64,000 nucleotides of DNA. It comes from SLST01 sp046538735 (GTDB lineage Bacteria > Spirochaetota > Spirochaetia > DSM-27196 > SLST01). The stretch's first letter is position 1; each line of letters opens with the position of its first letter. A program made the translations under genes and the position numbers. Where the stretch lies: assembly GCA_046538735.1 (NCBI GenBank), contig JBKHII010000004.1:36883-100882 (forward strand). Reading direction: 5' to 3'. Below the pieces are notes generated by a model. The model had not been told where the DNA came from. It searched no databases and saw nothing but the letters and a program-made list of their open reading frames with translations. This document shows, piece after piece, positions 16,606-25,962 of the stretch.

Positions 16606-17862
16606 ATGGCTACCAAGCTGGACAAACTCAAGAACGTCATCGGCGCTGACTCGGTGCTCAACAAGATCCAGGACCTCGACATCCTGCTCGAGACGATCCT
16701 GTCCGAAGCTCGGCACGTACTGCGAGCCGACGCCGGCACGATATACATCAAGAAAGGCGACGAGCTGGCGGCGACGTATGCCCAGAACGACACGAAGGCT
16801 GCCGAGCTCAAGCCGGGCGAGAAGCTCATCTACAACGTCTTCCGCATTCCGATCGGCACCGGGACCCAGTCGGGCTACGCCGCCGCTACGGGCGACATCA
16901 TCAACGTGCGCAACGTCTACGAAATACCGGACGATGCACCGTACGGATTCGATCCAAGCTACGACCGGGCGTCCGGGTACCGTACGGTATCGGCGCTTTC
17001 CATTCCGCTGAAGACGAACATGGGTGACATCCTCGGCGTGCTCCAGTTGCTCAACAAGCAGGACACGCGGGGTCGCACGATTGCGTTCAGCAAGGACGAC
17101 GAGCTCGTCGCGGGCCACTTCGCTACGAACGCGACGATGGCGCTCCAGCGCGCGCAGATGACCCGCGCCATCCTGCTCAGGATGACGAAGATGGCCGAGC
17201 TCCGCGATCCCAAAGAGACCGGTACGCACGTCAACCGGGTGGCAGGGTACGCGCTGGAGATCTACGAACGCTGGGCGAACCGAAGTGGGATTCCGGCGCA
17301 TGAGGTCGAGCGAACCCGAGACAGCCTCCGCATGGCCGCGATGCTCCACGACGTGGGCAAAGTCGCGATCAGCGACACGATCCTGAAGAAACCCGGCCGC
17401 TTGACGGAGTCCGAGCGCGAGATCATGCAGACGCACACGTGGCAGGGCGCGCGCCTGTTCACCGACCGACAGAGCGAGTTCGACGAGATCGCTCAGCAGG
17501 TCGCGCTCAATCACCACGAGAATTGGGATGGAACGGGATATCCTGGTCACGTGGATGTCATGACCGGAGAACCGACTCGGAAAGACACACGCGGCAGACC
17601 GCTCGGCAGAAAGGGCAGGGAGATCCACGTCTTCGGAAGAATCGTGGCGATCGCGGACGTCTACGACGCGCTTCGCAGCAACCGCGTCTACAAGCGGGCA
17701 TGGACGGAGGAAGACAGCCTGCGGGAGATCAGGAGCCTCTCCGGCACGAGATTCGATCCTGAGCTCGTGGAGGACTTCTTCGCGGCGCTCCCGAGCATCA
17801 ACACGGTCTCGAGCCGGTTCGCCGAGGCCCCTGCCGAGCTCTCCACGGATTCGGAGCAGTAG
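16606..17862 (+). CDS. GAF-HD-GYP cyclic-di-GMP phosphodiesterase
   Basis: This 418-residue signalling enzyme has an N-terminal GAF sensor domain (about 20-180) and an HD-GYP domain (about 190-395). Metal-binding and catalytic residues are intact: HDVGK (His248, Asp249), HHENWDGTGYPG (303-314) with the GYP signature, and ADVYDAL further on. The family hydrolyses c-di-GMP to pGpG or GMP. No membrane segment is present, so the ligand of the GAF domain is cytoplasmic. The ATG at 16606 follows GGGGACAT. Its stop codon directly abuts the ATG of a six-gene run of exported proteins, which ties c-di-GMP turnover to that operon by position. Confidence 0.92.
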   Translation: MATKLDKLKNVIGADSVLNKIQDLDILLETILSEARHVLRADAGTIYIKKGDELAATYAQNDTKAAELKPGEKLIYNVFRIPIGTGTQSGYAAATGDIINVRNVYEIPDDAPYGFDPSYDRASGYRTVSALSIPLKTNMGDILGVLQLLNKQDTRGRTIAFSKDDELVAGHFATNATMALQRAQMTRAILLRMTKMAELRDPKETGTHVNRVAGYALEIYERWANRSGIPAHEVERTRDSLRMAAMLHDVGKVAISDTILKKPGRLTESEREIMQTHTWQGARLFTDRQSEFDEIAQQVALNHHENWDGTGYPGHVDVMTGEPTRKDTRGRPLGRKGREIHVFGRIVAIADVYDALRSNRVYKRAWTEEDSLREIRSLSGTRFDPELVEDFFAALPSINTVSSRFAEAPAELSTDSEQ

Positions 17863-18684
17863 ATGGGCTCACGCGCCGTTCGAGCACCACGCACGATCGT
17901 GATCGCACTCCTGGCGCTCGCTTCCGCGGGGTGCTCAGGACTGCTCGACAGCGAGCTCTATCTCCTGGAGAGCGCCCGCGAGGCGTACTTCATCTACCGT
18001 TTCCAAGGCTGGGACGATCAGCGGTGGCGATACGGCGCGGAGTACGACTACGCGCCCGATTTCGACATCCGCGGCGGACGATTCATCGCGAACGACTTGC
18101 GCCAGTTCGTCGCCACCAGGGACGAGGTGCCCGGCGATCTCGAGATCTGGTTGGATTGGGAAGTATGGCACCCGCTCGCGACGCAACCCGCGGACCGGCG
18201 GGACAACGGAGACGTCTTCGACTTTCGGATCGCGCTCCACACCGACGGCGATCCGGGTGAGGGAGTGAACGGACCCGCGGTTGACCTCAAGCTGTTCGAC
18301 TCCTCCGCCGCCCCGGCGGTGGATCGGTTGGTCGTCGGCGAGGACGCGGCGTCGCTGGACGAGCGGAACCTCGCCTCGGCGACGACCGTCTCGACCGAAA
18401 GTGTGCTGCTCCCACGGGCCGGCTCATTGCGCGTGGTGTTCTCGCGCTCCTCCGAGCCGCCCACGGTGAGCGCGGAGGTGTTCGTAGGATCCGCGGACAA
18501 CGGGACCGTCACGCTCACCGGGGATGCCGTGCTGGAGGTCACCAGGGAGTTCTCCGAGCCGTGGGCCGAAGAGGCGCATTTCGTGGTGGAGACGTCCGGG
18601 CTCCTCAGCACCTCGATCCCCGATCTGGAGTCGCCGCGTGTGCTCGACCGGCTCTATGCTTTCCGACCGGAGGTGCGGCGATGA
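17863..18684 (+). CDS. Lipoprotein, unknown function
   Basis: This 273-residue protein has a lipoprotein signal peptide ending in ASAGC (Cys24). The mature part has aromatic-rich strands (YFIYRFQGWDDQRWRY, then EIWLDWEVWHPLA) and ends in a beta-rich region. I recognise no domain; the overall pattern suggests a beta-sandwich that may bind a carbohydrate or a protein. The ATG starts immediately after the TAG of the HD-GYP gene, with GGAG 8 nt upstream inside that gene. The last four bases overlap the next gene (ATGA). It is the first of the exported proteins in the operon. Confidence 0.7.
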   Translation: MGSRAVRAPRTIVIALLALASAGCSGLLDSELYLLESAREAYFIYRFQGWDDQRWRYGAEYDYAPDFDIRGGRFIANDLRQFVATRDEVPGDLEIWLDWEVWHPLATQPADRRDNGDVFDFRIALHTDGDPGEGVNGPAVDLKLFDSSAAPAVDRLVVGEDAASLDERNLASATTVSTESVLLPRAGSLRVVFSRSSEPPTVSAEVFVGSADNGTVTLTGDAVLEVTREFSEPWAEEAHFVVETSGLLSTSIPDLESPRVLDRLYAFRPEVRR

Positions 18685-20549
18685 CAACAACCCATTCCGC
18701 ACGGCCCTGCAGCGCGCTGAGCGTGGGACTCGCGCTCGCGCTCGCTACGCTCTCCGGTTGCGACCTGGACTTCGGCTCACGGCGGACGCCGCAGGCGAGA
18801 CTCGATCCTCCTCCGGGAACGTACGATCACCACCTCTACGTGCAACCGGCCGGGGATTGGGACGACACCTACTACTGGTCGCGCGACCCGCAGGCAACGT
18901 TCAACGAGTTCGAGCGCTTCCACGGCACCGATGTTTCTCGGAGCACGTCGTTCCGGTACTTCGTGGTGGGCCCGGACGGCGCGCGAAGCCCGATCCTGAA
19001 CGCGGAGTACGCGATAGACGACGGTACAGCGCCCTCGATCTCCGACCCGACCGTTCGGACGGTCGACATGAGCTACTACTCCTACTGGATCGCGTGGAAC
19101 GCACGTCCGGAGCCGGGATCCGACACCTTCGGAACCGAGGTTCCGCAGAACCCGACCGACGATGTGACGGGTGGCTGGGACCTCGAGTATGCGGTCTTCT
19201 CGTCCGAAACGGACAACATCGGGACTTCGAGCGACGCGGTCGCGAACGGTACGATGGAGCTCGCGTGGCTGCCCTACCATGAGCTTGAGGAGTTGTCGTC
19301 GTGGGGCGGAGCGGACGCGGGAGTGCGCGTGGACCGCGACCTCGGAACGATCGCGTTCCGTCACCGTGCCGGCGGCCCGGGCGAACGGCGGTACTTCCAC
19401 GTCCTCGTACGGGACCTGGAGGGGAATATCGCGGGGTATGGGGCCGTGGCGACCGCGACTCCCCTCGCGCTGGATATCTATACGGGGGTGCCCGGATCAG
19501 GCTACGACGAAATCTCTCTGAATCCGGCAGATGGTTTTCAGGGCGCCGGCTCCGCCTTCGTCCACTTCCAAGCTGCCCACCACCTCGCGAACACACGAGC
19601 CGTCGCGCTTGGTCGGATCAACGACGATGCGTACGATGATCTTGCGATCATCTACGAGAGCAGCGACACGGTCGCGGTGAACTGGTTCTTCGCGGACGGC
19701 AAGGGAACGCTGGCGGGAACGCCGGCCAATGCGACAGATCTGTCGCAGGAAGGCTTCTTTGCAGTCCCGCGATCCATTGCCGTGATGGACATGACCGGCG
19801 ACGGTCGTTCGGAGATCGTGTCCAACACCGAGTCCGGCTACCTCAGGGTCCATGACCGCGACGGAAACGAGATCTCCGCGCTGGGCATTACGTCCGTTGG
19901 CGATATCCACGCGTTCGTGCTCGGCGACGTGAACGGGGACGGATACCCGGACGTCGCCACGCGGGGACCGTCCTCCGGCGCCACGACGATTCGCGTGTTC
20001 GTGAGCTCCGGGGGCGAGTCGCTCGCCCAGACCGAAACGCTCTCGCTCTCGGGCGTGACCGACATCGACCTCGCGGATCTCAACAACGACGGCCGCGACG
20101 ATCTCATCGTTGCGGGGAGATCTCGGGACCCGTCCGTGGAGATCTACACGGCAAATTCGGACGGGACTCTGACGGCGTGGCCCGTGAGCTTCGAGTCAAC
20201 CGTCGATCTCACCCACAATGTCTGTCCGGCGGACTTCGATCGGGACGGCGACGTGGATCTCTTCCTCGGCCGGAGCGATCCCGGCGGCACGCTCGGTTCG
20301 GCGATCGTCTGGAACAATGGAGACGGCACGTTCTCGGCCGGCCCCGAGATGGCCCCGCTCGGGAGCGGGTCGCTCTCGTCCACGGCCGCCGATCTCTCGG
20401 GTGACGGCCACCCGGACGTGATCGAGACGCTCGATTCCGTACCTCCCCGGATCCTCGTATTCGTACCTGAGACGGGTGACATCCAGGAAGCCGGATCGTT
20501 CGGGTCGAGGTCCGGCGATGTGCTGATCGCGGTCGGGAGGCTCAGGTGA
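18681..20549 (+). CDS. Lipoprotein with FG-GAP/VCBS beta-propeller repeats
   Basis: This 622-residue lipoprotein has its lipobox at LSGC (Cys27). A first module (about 36-115) resembles the chitobiase-type C-terminal repeat (PPGTYDHHLYV, YYWSRD). The second half is a run of calcium-binding FG-GAP repeats with D-x-D/N-x-D-G cores near residues 370 (DMTGDG), 416 (DVNGDG), 466 (DLNNDG), 518 (DFDRDG) and 571 (DLSGDG), plus a degenerate one near 311. Such repeats build a seven-bladed propeller like integrin alpha heads or lectins. The translation start is the ATG overlapping the previous stop; upstream in-frame codons lie within the preceding gene. It is probably a surface or periplasmic binding protein. 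Confidence 0.85.
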   Translation: MTTTHSARPCSALSVGLALALATLSGCDLDFGSRRTPQARLDPPPGTYDHHLYVQPAGDWDDTYYWSRDPQATFNEFERFHGTDVSRSTSFRYFVVGPDGARSPILNAEYAIDDGTAPSISDPTVRTVDMSYYSYWIAWNARPEPGSDTFGTEVPQNPTDDVTGGWDLEYAVFSSETDNIGTSSDAVANGTMELAWLPYHELEELSSWGGADAGVRVDRDLGTIAFRHRAGGPGERRYFHVLVRDLEGNIAGYGAVATATPLALDIYTGVPGSGYDEISLNPADGFQGAGSAFVHFQAAHHLANTRAVALGRINDDAYDDLAIIYESSDTVAVNWFFADGKGTLAGTPANATDLSQEGFFAVPRSIAVMDMTGDGRSEIVSNTESGYLRVHDRDGNEISALGITSVGDIHAFVLGDVNGDGYPDVATRGPSSGATTIRVFVSSGGESLAQTETLSLSGVTDIDLADLNNDGRDDLIVAGRSRDPSVEIYTANSDGTLTAWPVSFESTVDLTHNVCPADFDRDGDVDLFLGRSDPGGTLGSAIVWNNGDGTFSAGPEMAPLGSGSLSSTAADLSGDGHPDVIETLDSVPPRILVFVPETGDIQEAGSFGSRSGDVLIAVGRLR

Positions 20550-21262
20550 TCCGGATGATCCGCGTCGCAGCGCTGTGCATGCTTCCGCTCCTCGCCCTCT
20601 CCGGCTGCCTTCTCCAGTTCTCAACGCCGAGGATCGAGCTGTTCGCCGAACCGGCGTACAACGACCCGGAGATCCTCATCCCGTACGAGCTCTGGGGCGA
20701 CGGGCCGGATGCGCACGCGCGGTGGACGCTCGAGGTGTACACCGGTAGCGCGTGGGAGCTTCTCGAATCGCGCGAGGTCCGAGTACCGAGCGGGAGCGCG
20801 GGTGTGCTGAGCCTGGGACACCTCGGCGAGGCACAGTACCGGCTGACCTTCGAGATGCTGACCGTCCGAAACGGGTCGTACGAGGCGGCGTCGTACCTGA
20901 CGATCGTGCGGCGCTTCTACGTGGACAAGACGGCCCCGACGGTCGGCGACATCGTGGTAGCCGAAGGCGGTGGTGCCGCGTCGAGCGACGAGACGCAGGA
21001 GGCCTGGATCACGCTCGAGAACACCTCGCCGCCGAACGCGGACTACGAATCGCCGGAGTATTTCATTGCGGTCGTCGACGACGTCCGCCCTCCCACGCTG
21101 GACGAAAGAGTAGAGCACGACCCGGGCCGCATGGCGCCGACCGTCTGGCTGTGGCCGGCGAGCCCGCCGGGCACGACCTACTCGTTCCCCGTATCGATTG
21201 CCCTCGTTGACGAGGCCGGAAATCGAAGCGACGTCACAACGCGATACTACGGAGCGCCGTAG
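20546..21262 (+). CDS. Lipoprotein with Ig-like beta domains
   Basis: This lipoprotein of about 235 residues has its lipobox at ALSGC. The remainder looks like two beta-sandwich modules, the second beginning near the APTVGDIVV strand typical of Ig-like or bacterial cadherin-like repeats. No catalytic motif is seen. Either the GTG at 20546, which overlaps the previous stop by 4 nt, or the ATG at 20555 could be the start; the second leaves the better signal peptide. It lies 2 nt from the next gene and belongs to the same operon. Confidence 0.65.
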   Translation: MIRMIRVAALCMLPLLALSGCLLQFSTPRIELFAEPAYNDPEILIPYELWGDGPDAHARWTLEVYTGSAWELLESREVRVPSGSAGVLSLGHLGEAQYRLTFEMLTVRNGSYEAASYLTIVRRFYVDKTAPTVGDIVVAEGGGAASSDETQEAWITLENTSPPNADYESPEYFIAVVDDVRPPTLDERVEHDPGRMAPTVWLWPASPPGTTYSFPVSIALVDEAGNRSDVTTRYYGAP

Positions 21263-21264
21263 CC

Positions 21265-22326
21265 ATGAAGAGAGCCCTCGTGTGCATCTTGTGCATCTTC
21301 GCCCCACTCGCCACGACGCCGGCGCAGACCGCGCTCTTCGTGAGCTCCGCGCCGATCGAGGCGGAAGTAACCGTGAACGGGACCGCGCGAGGCGCGACAC
21401 CGCTGCTGCTCCGCGATCTCGAGCCGGGGACCTACGAAGTGACCGTGGTCAAACCGGGACACGTCCCTGCGACCGAGCGCGTTGAGCTCGGCGAGAACGA
21501 AACACGCGCGGTAGAGCTCCGTCCCGAGCCGAGCGCGTTCGTTGGGGCGTTCTCGGCGGACGAGACGATCGTGGGCGAGCGAAGCTACTCGCGACAGCAG
21601 GCGGTCCTCGAGCTGCCGGCGGGCACGTACGAGCTCTCGTCCCGCGGACGAACGCTGAGCCTGCAGCCGGTCTACCCGAACGAGGGGGCACTCTCCGCCG
21701 CAAGAATCGTGACGATCGCGGGAGGCGCCGCCGCCGCGCTCGCGACGATCGAGGACGTCCTGGTGACGGACGCCCGATCGTACTTCACGAGCTACATGCC
21801 GTCGCCCGGAACCATCGCCGTCTGGGGAATCACAGTAGCTGCCGGCGGCTTCTGGATCGCGCTCGAGGCGGAAAAGGCCGACTATGTGGCGCGCATGGAG
21901 ATTCGCGCGTACGAGGGCGACCTGACGGCGGCGGAGGCCGAACGCGTCTACCGCAGCGCGGACGAGTTCCTTGAGGCCGGCAACCTCTCGCGGGCGCTGG
22001 ACGACTACACGACCATCGTCGCGAACGGCGGAGACAGCGAGTACGTACCGGACGCGCTCTACAAGGCCGCCGAGATCTACAGCGTCTCGGGCGATCTCGT
22101 GCTCTCCTCCCAACTGCTCGAGCTTCTCATTTCCGACTATCCCGCGCCGGATGTCTACGATCGCGCGCTCAAGTCGCTCTCGGACGCCTACGTGGCACGC
22201 GGCCGGTACGACGACGCGATCGCGCGGCTCGAGATGATGCTCTTCTACGATCCGACCTACTCGCGGGACGACATTGCCGACGAAATCGGCGAGATAGAGG
22301 AACTGAGAGAGGGGGATCGACGATGA
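21265..22326 (+). CDS. Exported PEGA and TPR-like protein
   Basis: This 353-residue protein has a Sec signal peptide cleaved near TTPAQT (about residue 20). A PEGA domain follows (about 22-88), recognisable by VTVNGTARGATPLLLRDLEPG and YEVTVVKPGH. A hydrophobic segment at about 150-205 may be one or two membrane helices. The C-terminal third (about 225-345) is helical, with TPR-like pairs containing ALYKAAEIYSVSGDL and ALKSLSDAYVARGRYDDAI. PEGA domains are surface-layer-type beta modules and TPRs bind proteins, so this could be the scaffold of the complex formed by the neighbouring lipoproteins. It overlaps the next gene by 4 nt. Confidence 0.75.
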   Translation: MKRALVCILCIFAPLATTPAQTALFVSSAPIEAEVTVNGTARGATPLLLRDLEPGTYEVTVVKPGHVPATERVELGENETRAVELRPEPSAFVGAFSADETIVGERSYSRQQAVLELPAGTYELSSRGRTLSLQPVYPNEGALSAARIVTIAGGAAAALATIEDVLVTDARSYFTSYMPSPGTIAVWGITVAAGGFWIALEAEKADYVARMEIRAYEGDLTAAEAERVYRSADEFLEAGNLSRALDDYTTIVANGGDSEYVPDALYKAAEIYSVSGDLVLSSQLLELLISDYPAPDVYDRALKSLSDAYVARGRYDDAIARLEMMLFYDPTYSRDDIADEIGEIEELREGDRR

Positions 22327-23423
22327 CTCGCGCCGCGCTCCCGCTCCTCGTCCTCTCGCTCCTGGTTGCCGCCGCGGCACCGGTCGCAGCGCAGGAGTCG
22401 CTGCTTCCCATGCCACCCGAGGAGATCGAGACGATCATCGAGCTCCTGGACGCCGTGGAAGCCGCCGAGACGGTCGTCCTCGCAAACGGCGAGCTGACGG
22501 ATACGCACCGCGCCGAGCTCGAAGAGCTCACGACCGTGGCCGAGCGCATCGGCGCACCGGACGTCGCCGCGCGCGCCCGAACCCTCCTCGTTCTCTCGAG
22601 ACCACCACGCGACCCGATCGCGCCCCAACCGAGCGTCGACGTGCCGCTCGGTCCTGCGGTCGACCGCGCCTTCGCGCGGGGCGACGACGCCTTCACGACG
22701 CTCACCACCGCCTTTGCGGTCGCGGGCGGTACGGCACTCGCCTTGTCCGGCGTCTTCTACGCGCTGGCAGAACGCGACTACCGGAGGTGGCAGACCGCCG
22801 TTGATCCTGACCATGCCGACGAGCTCTACCAGGCGTGGCGCGGGTACGAGCTCCTCAGCTTGGGGATGGGCGGCGCCGCGGTCGTGAGCGCCGGGGTGGG
22901 ACTCCCGGTTCTCTACGCGCTCGCGGAGACGCCGGCGTCGCTCGTCACGGCGCCGTCCACCGCGGTCTACACCGAGCAGGAGCGTCAAACGAGACTCGCC
23001 GCGCTCTACGCCGAACGGGCGCGGATCGTCGCGTCCCTGAACGGACTTCCCGAAGGACCGTCCGCTGCAGAGCTGATATCGACGGTTGCACTCACGACGG
23101 GAATCGCGGGCGCGATAACCTCGGTGACGATGTTCTACCTCGCGGAGGAAACGTATCAGGAATACCTTGAGGCACCGTTCTCGGAGGACGCGGAGGCACT
23201 CGGACGCCGAGTCGAGCTCTTCGACTTCATCGCGATCGTGAGCGGCGGGCTCGCGGCCGGCGGCTTCGGCACGAGTGCGGGGGTTGCGCTCTTCACTCCC
23301 GACCGAGAGACGCTCGAGGCACAGCTGCGCCGGACGAACGAGGCGATCATCGATCTGCGTATGGCGGAGACGATGACCGTGCCGGAGACTGCGTCGGGCG
23401 AGCCTGATGAGGAGGGATCGTGA
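22323..23423 (+). CDS. Exported or membrane protein, unknown function
   Basis: This 366-residue protein has a clear signal peptide (cleavage near AAPVAAQ). Two or three pairs of Gly/Ala-rich hydrophobic segments follow (about 120-145, 175-200, 240-265, 295-320), separated by charged helices. The repetitive FYALAERDY and FYLAEETYQEY segments suggest internal duplication. No known domain is seen. It overlaps both neighbours by 4 nt, so its production is coupled to the PEGA/TPR protein and the dockerin-like lipoprotein. The hydrophobic pairs would place it in the inner membrane. Confidence 0.6.
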   Translation: MTRAALPLLVLSLLVAAAAPVAAQESLLPMPPEEIETIIELLDAVEAAETVVLANGELTDTHRAELEELTTVAERIGAPDVAARARTLLVLSRPPRDPIAPQPSVDVPLGPAVDRAFARGDDAFTTLTTAFAVAGGTALALSGVFYALAERDYRRWQTAVDPDHADELYQAWRGYELLSLGMGGAAVVSAGVGLPVLYALAETPASLVTAPSTAVYTEQERQTRLAALYAERARIVASLNGLPEGPSAAELISTVALTTGIAGAITSVTMFYLAEETYQEYLEAPFSEDAEALGRRVELFDFIAIVSGGLAAGGFGTSAGVALFTPDRETLEAQLRRTNEAIIDLRMAETMTVPETASGEPDEEGS

Positions 23424-24202
23424 TGCGGCGGCTGGTCGCGACAGTCATAGCACTCGGTCTCGCAGTATTGACGGCCGGGGCGTTGCTCGGCTGCCACGCG
23501 CTGACGAACCCGGTGGACCCGCGTTCCAGGTCCTTCACGGGCGAGACGGTCGGCGAGGATCAAGAAGAGGCTCCCCGCGTCCTCCCGGAGATCGTGCGGT
23601 GGGAGATCGTCTTCGAGCACGGTCCCGGCAGATTCCTCGGACTGGAGATCACACCGGACGGGAGCTTCGTGGAACCGCGGGATACGTACATCTATTCAGA
23701 GACCAGGGGCGTACCATTCGCTCTGGTGATGACGTTTGCCGAACCGGTCTTCTGGCGCGACCTGGAGGGCGGCGTCTATCTCTTCGGCTATCGCAACGAA
23801 TGGGAGATCAGCGTTCGCGAGATTGGCGATCGTTGCCAGGTGCGACCGGAGACATCCCAGGTGGTGTGCACGTTCGAGGCGCATTCGGATGAGATGCTCC
23901 AAAGAGCACGGGCGCGGGTGGTGATCGTTGACCGAAACGGTCGGACAGCCGGGGCGATCAACTTCAGTTTCCTGCAGGGCGACGTCACGGGCGACGGCGT
24001 GATCAACACGAGCGAAGAGCAGGCGGCGATGTCGAGCGTCACGGCGATGCCGCCGAACCGGGAGAGACCGGCGACGATTCGTGCCGACCTGAACACGAAC
24101 GGGCTCGTGGAGGGCGGCACTCCTGCCAGTCCTACTGACACGTTCCTCATCGGCGGTTTCAGCCCAAGCAACCTCGAAGGCCTCGACTTCCCCGACTTCT
24201 AG
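23420..24202 (+). CDS. Lipoprotein with dockerin-like calcium-binding motifs
   Basis: This 260-residue lipoprotein has its lipobox at ALLGC (Cys25 counting from the GTG). The central part is beta-rich. The C-terminal region carries a dockerin type I-like loop, GDVTGDGVINTSEE (about 187-200), and a second, weaker one, ADLNTNGLVEGG. True dockerins have two such F-hand loops and bind cohesins; here the second is degenerate. No cohesin was recognised nearby. The start can be the GTG at 23420 overlapping the upstream stop or the adjacent ATG at 23423. It is the last gene of the operon and is convergent with the adenylate cyclase gene. Confidence 0.7.
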   Translation: MMRRLVATVIALGLAVLTAGALLGCHALTNPVDPRSRSFTGETVGEDQEEAPRVLPEIVRWEIVFEHGPGRFLGLEITPDGSFVEPRDTYIYSETRGVPFALVMTFAEPVFWRDLEGGVYLFGYRNEWEISVREIGDRCQVRPETSQVVCTFEAHSDEMLQRARARVVIVDRNGRTAGAINFSFLQGDVTGDGVINTSEEQAAMSSVTAMPPNRERPATIRADLNTNGLVEGGTPASPTDTFLIGGFSPSNLEGLDFPDF

Positions 24203-24222
24203 CCCGGGGTCCATCGTCGACC

Positions 24223-25893
24223 TTACTTCGTCGTCATGATGTTCACACCGTTCCAGTCTTCCGGCGGAGGCGCGGCTATGTAGCGATCGCAGCGCTGGAT
24301 GTACTCGCGGGAGAGCCAGTCGGACGGGATGTACTCGAGCACCTTGCGGAAGTGGGTCCGGGCGCGGTCGAACCGGCGTCCGAAGAAGAACCGGATGCCG
24401 TCGTGGTAGACCTTCCAGCCCTGCTTCTCCGCCTGCGTCAGGTCGGCCTTCACGGTGTAGATGCTCTGCCCGATCGTCTTGCCCTTCGCCTGCACGAAGT
24501 CGAGGAAGCGCGTGGGCAGGTGGTCCTTCACCTTCCGGAAGATGCTCTTGGAGACGATGATGTCCTGCCGGTACGCCTTCGTCAGTCCTTCGAGCCGTGA
24601 GCCGTAGTTCACCGGGTCGCCGATGATCGTGTAGTCCATCTTCTTCGGGCTGCCGATGTTGCCCACGATGACGCGCCCGTAGTTCACGCCGATGCCGGTC
24701 TTGAACACCGGGCGTCCCTCCCGGATGTGCGTCTCGTTGACCTCCGCGATCGCCTGCTGCATCTCGAGCGCCGCGAGCACCGACTGCACTTCTTCGTTGC
24801 CGGTCCATGTGGGCGCGCCGAAGAACGCCATGAGCGCGTCGCCCACGTACTTGTCCACGATGCCGCCGTGATTCACGATGATGTCCACGAGCGGCTCGAA
24901 GTAGCGATTGAGATACGAGACGAGATCGTACGGGTTGAAGCCTTCCGAGAGCGTGGTGAAGTTGCGGATGTCCGTGAAGAGGATCGCGAGGCTTTCGTCG
25001 CGGCCCATGAGCGCCATCTCGGGGTCGTCGAAGACGCTCTTGATGACGTCCGCCGGAACGTAGCGCTGAAACATGCTCCTGATCTTCCGCTCGTTGCGCT
25101 GCGAGATCACGGCGCTCAGGGCGAAGGTCCGGATCTGACGGTTTGCGCTCTCGAGCTTCGCGAGCATCTTGTTGAAGGTCCGGGCCATGGCGCCGATCTC
25201 GTCACGGTACTCTACCGCGACGCGTTCCGAGAGATCGTTCGTCTGCGTGATCGTGAGCATCGTACGGACCATTCGCGAGAGCGGCCGCGTGAGGATGCCG
25301 GCGAAGACGAGGAGCAGGAGCACGGCAAGGAGCAGGGCCCCACCGAGGATGTAGTAGGTTCGGACGCTGATCGCCTCCACCTCGGCGTAGAAGTTGTCCT
25401 GCGTGTCCGTGACGAGCACGTACCATCCGAAGGGCTCGAAGACGAAGGCCTGCCCTACTCTGGGTTCGTCCGCGACGACGAGCTCCTGCCAGCCGATCGA
25501 GCCGGCGGCGGCGCGGCGGGCGAGCGCGTCCACTTCGCCGGGGTCCGTGAGCTCGAGGTCGCGGCTGCTCATCTCGAGCCTGCCGTCGGCATTGACCGCG
25601 AAAATCAGCTCGGAACCGCTGCGGACGAGCGTTTCGGCGTACGACTCCACGGCGCGTCTCGTGACCGAGAGGTAGTCGGGATCGACCGCGAGATCGTTCG
25701 TGACAAGGAGCTCCCACTGATTATCCGCGTACTTCTGAAGCTCCTGCGCCTTGAAGCCGAGCGCCTCGATCGCAACCCGCGTGATGCCCGCGCGTGCCGA
25801 GTACGCGGACGTGAAGCCGACGAGCAGGATCGTGACGATGAGGAGCGGCAAGACAACGAGAATGATCTTCAGGCGGATGCTCATTCTCTTCAT
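24223..25893 (-). CDS. Membrane-bound sensor adenylate cyclase (class III)
   Basis: The 556-residue protein has two membrane helices (about 9-30 and 180-200) enclosing a periplasmic Cache-like sensor (about 32-178). A HAMP domain (about 198-250), a helical linker and a class III cyclase domain (about 295-480) follow. Metal-binding aspartates are in LFTDIRNF (Asp308) and GDALMAFFG (Asp352). The base-specifying and transition-state region SPKKMDYTIIGDPVNYGSRLE contains Lys, Asp420, Asn429 and Arg433, consistent with ATP rather than GTP. The C-terminal 70 residues look like a TPR pair. It converts an external signal to cAMP. It converges on the exported-protein operon and is divergent from the coiled-coil gene. 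Confidence 0.92.
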   Translation of the reverse strand: MKRMSIRLKIILVVLPLLIVTILLVGFTSAYSARAGITRVAIEALGFKAQELQKYADNQWELLVTNDLAVDPDYLSVTRRAVESYAETLVRSGSELIFAVNADGRLEMSSRDLELTDPGEVDALARRAAAGSIGWQELVVADEPRVGQAFVFEPFGWYVLVTDTQDNFYAEVEAISVRTYYILGGALLLAVLLLLVFAGILTRPLSRMVRTMLTITQTNDLSERVAVEYRDEIGAMARTFNKMLAKLESANRQIRTFALSAVISQRNERKIRSMFQRYVPADVIKSVFDDPEMALMGRDESLAILFTDIRNFTTLSEGFNPYDLVSYLNRYFEPLVDIIVNHGGIVDKYVGDALMAFFGAPTWTGNEEVQSVLAALEMQQAIAEVNETHIREGRPVFKTGIGVNYGRVIVGNIGSPKKMDYTIIGDPVNYGSRLEGLTKAYRQDIIVSKSIFRKVKDHLPTRFLDFVQAKGKTIGQSIYTVKADLTQAEKQGWKVYHDGIRFFFGRRFDRARTHFRKVLEYIPSDWLSREYIQRCDRYIAAPPPEDWNGVNIMTTK

Positions 25894-25962
25894 TCTTCGG
25901 CGTGCGGCGATAGCCGCTTAATCGCTATTGCGGACGCCGGCGGCTACCGATAAGGGGGACGT

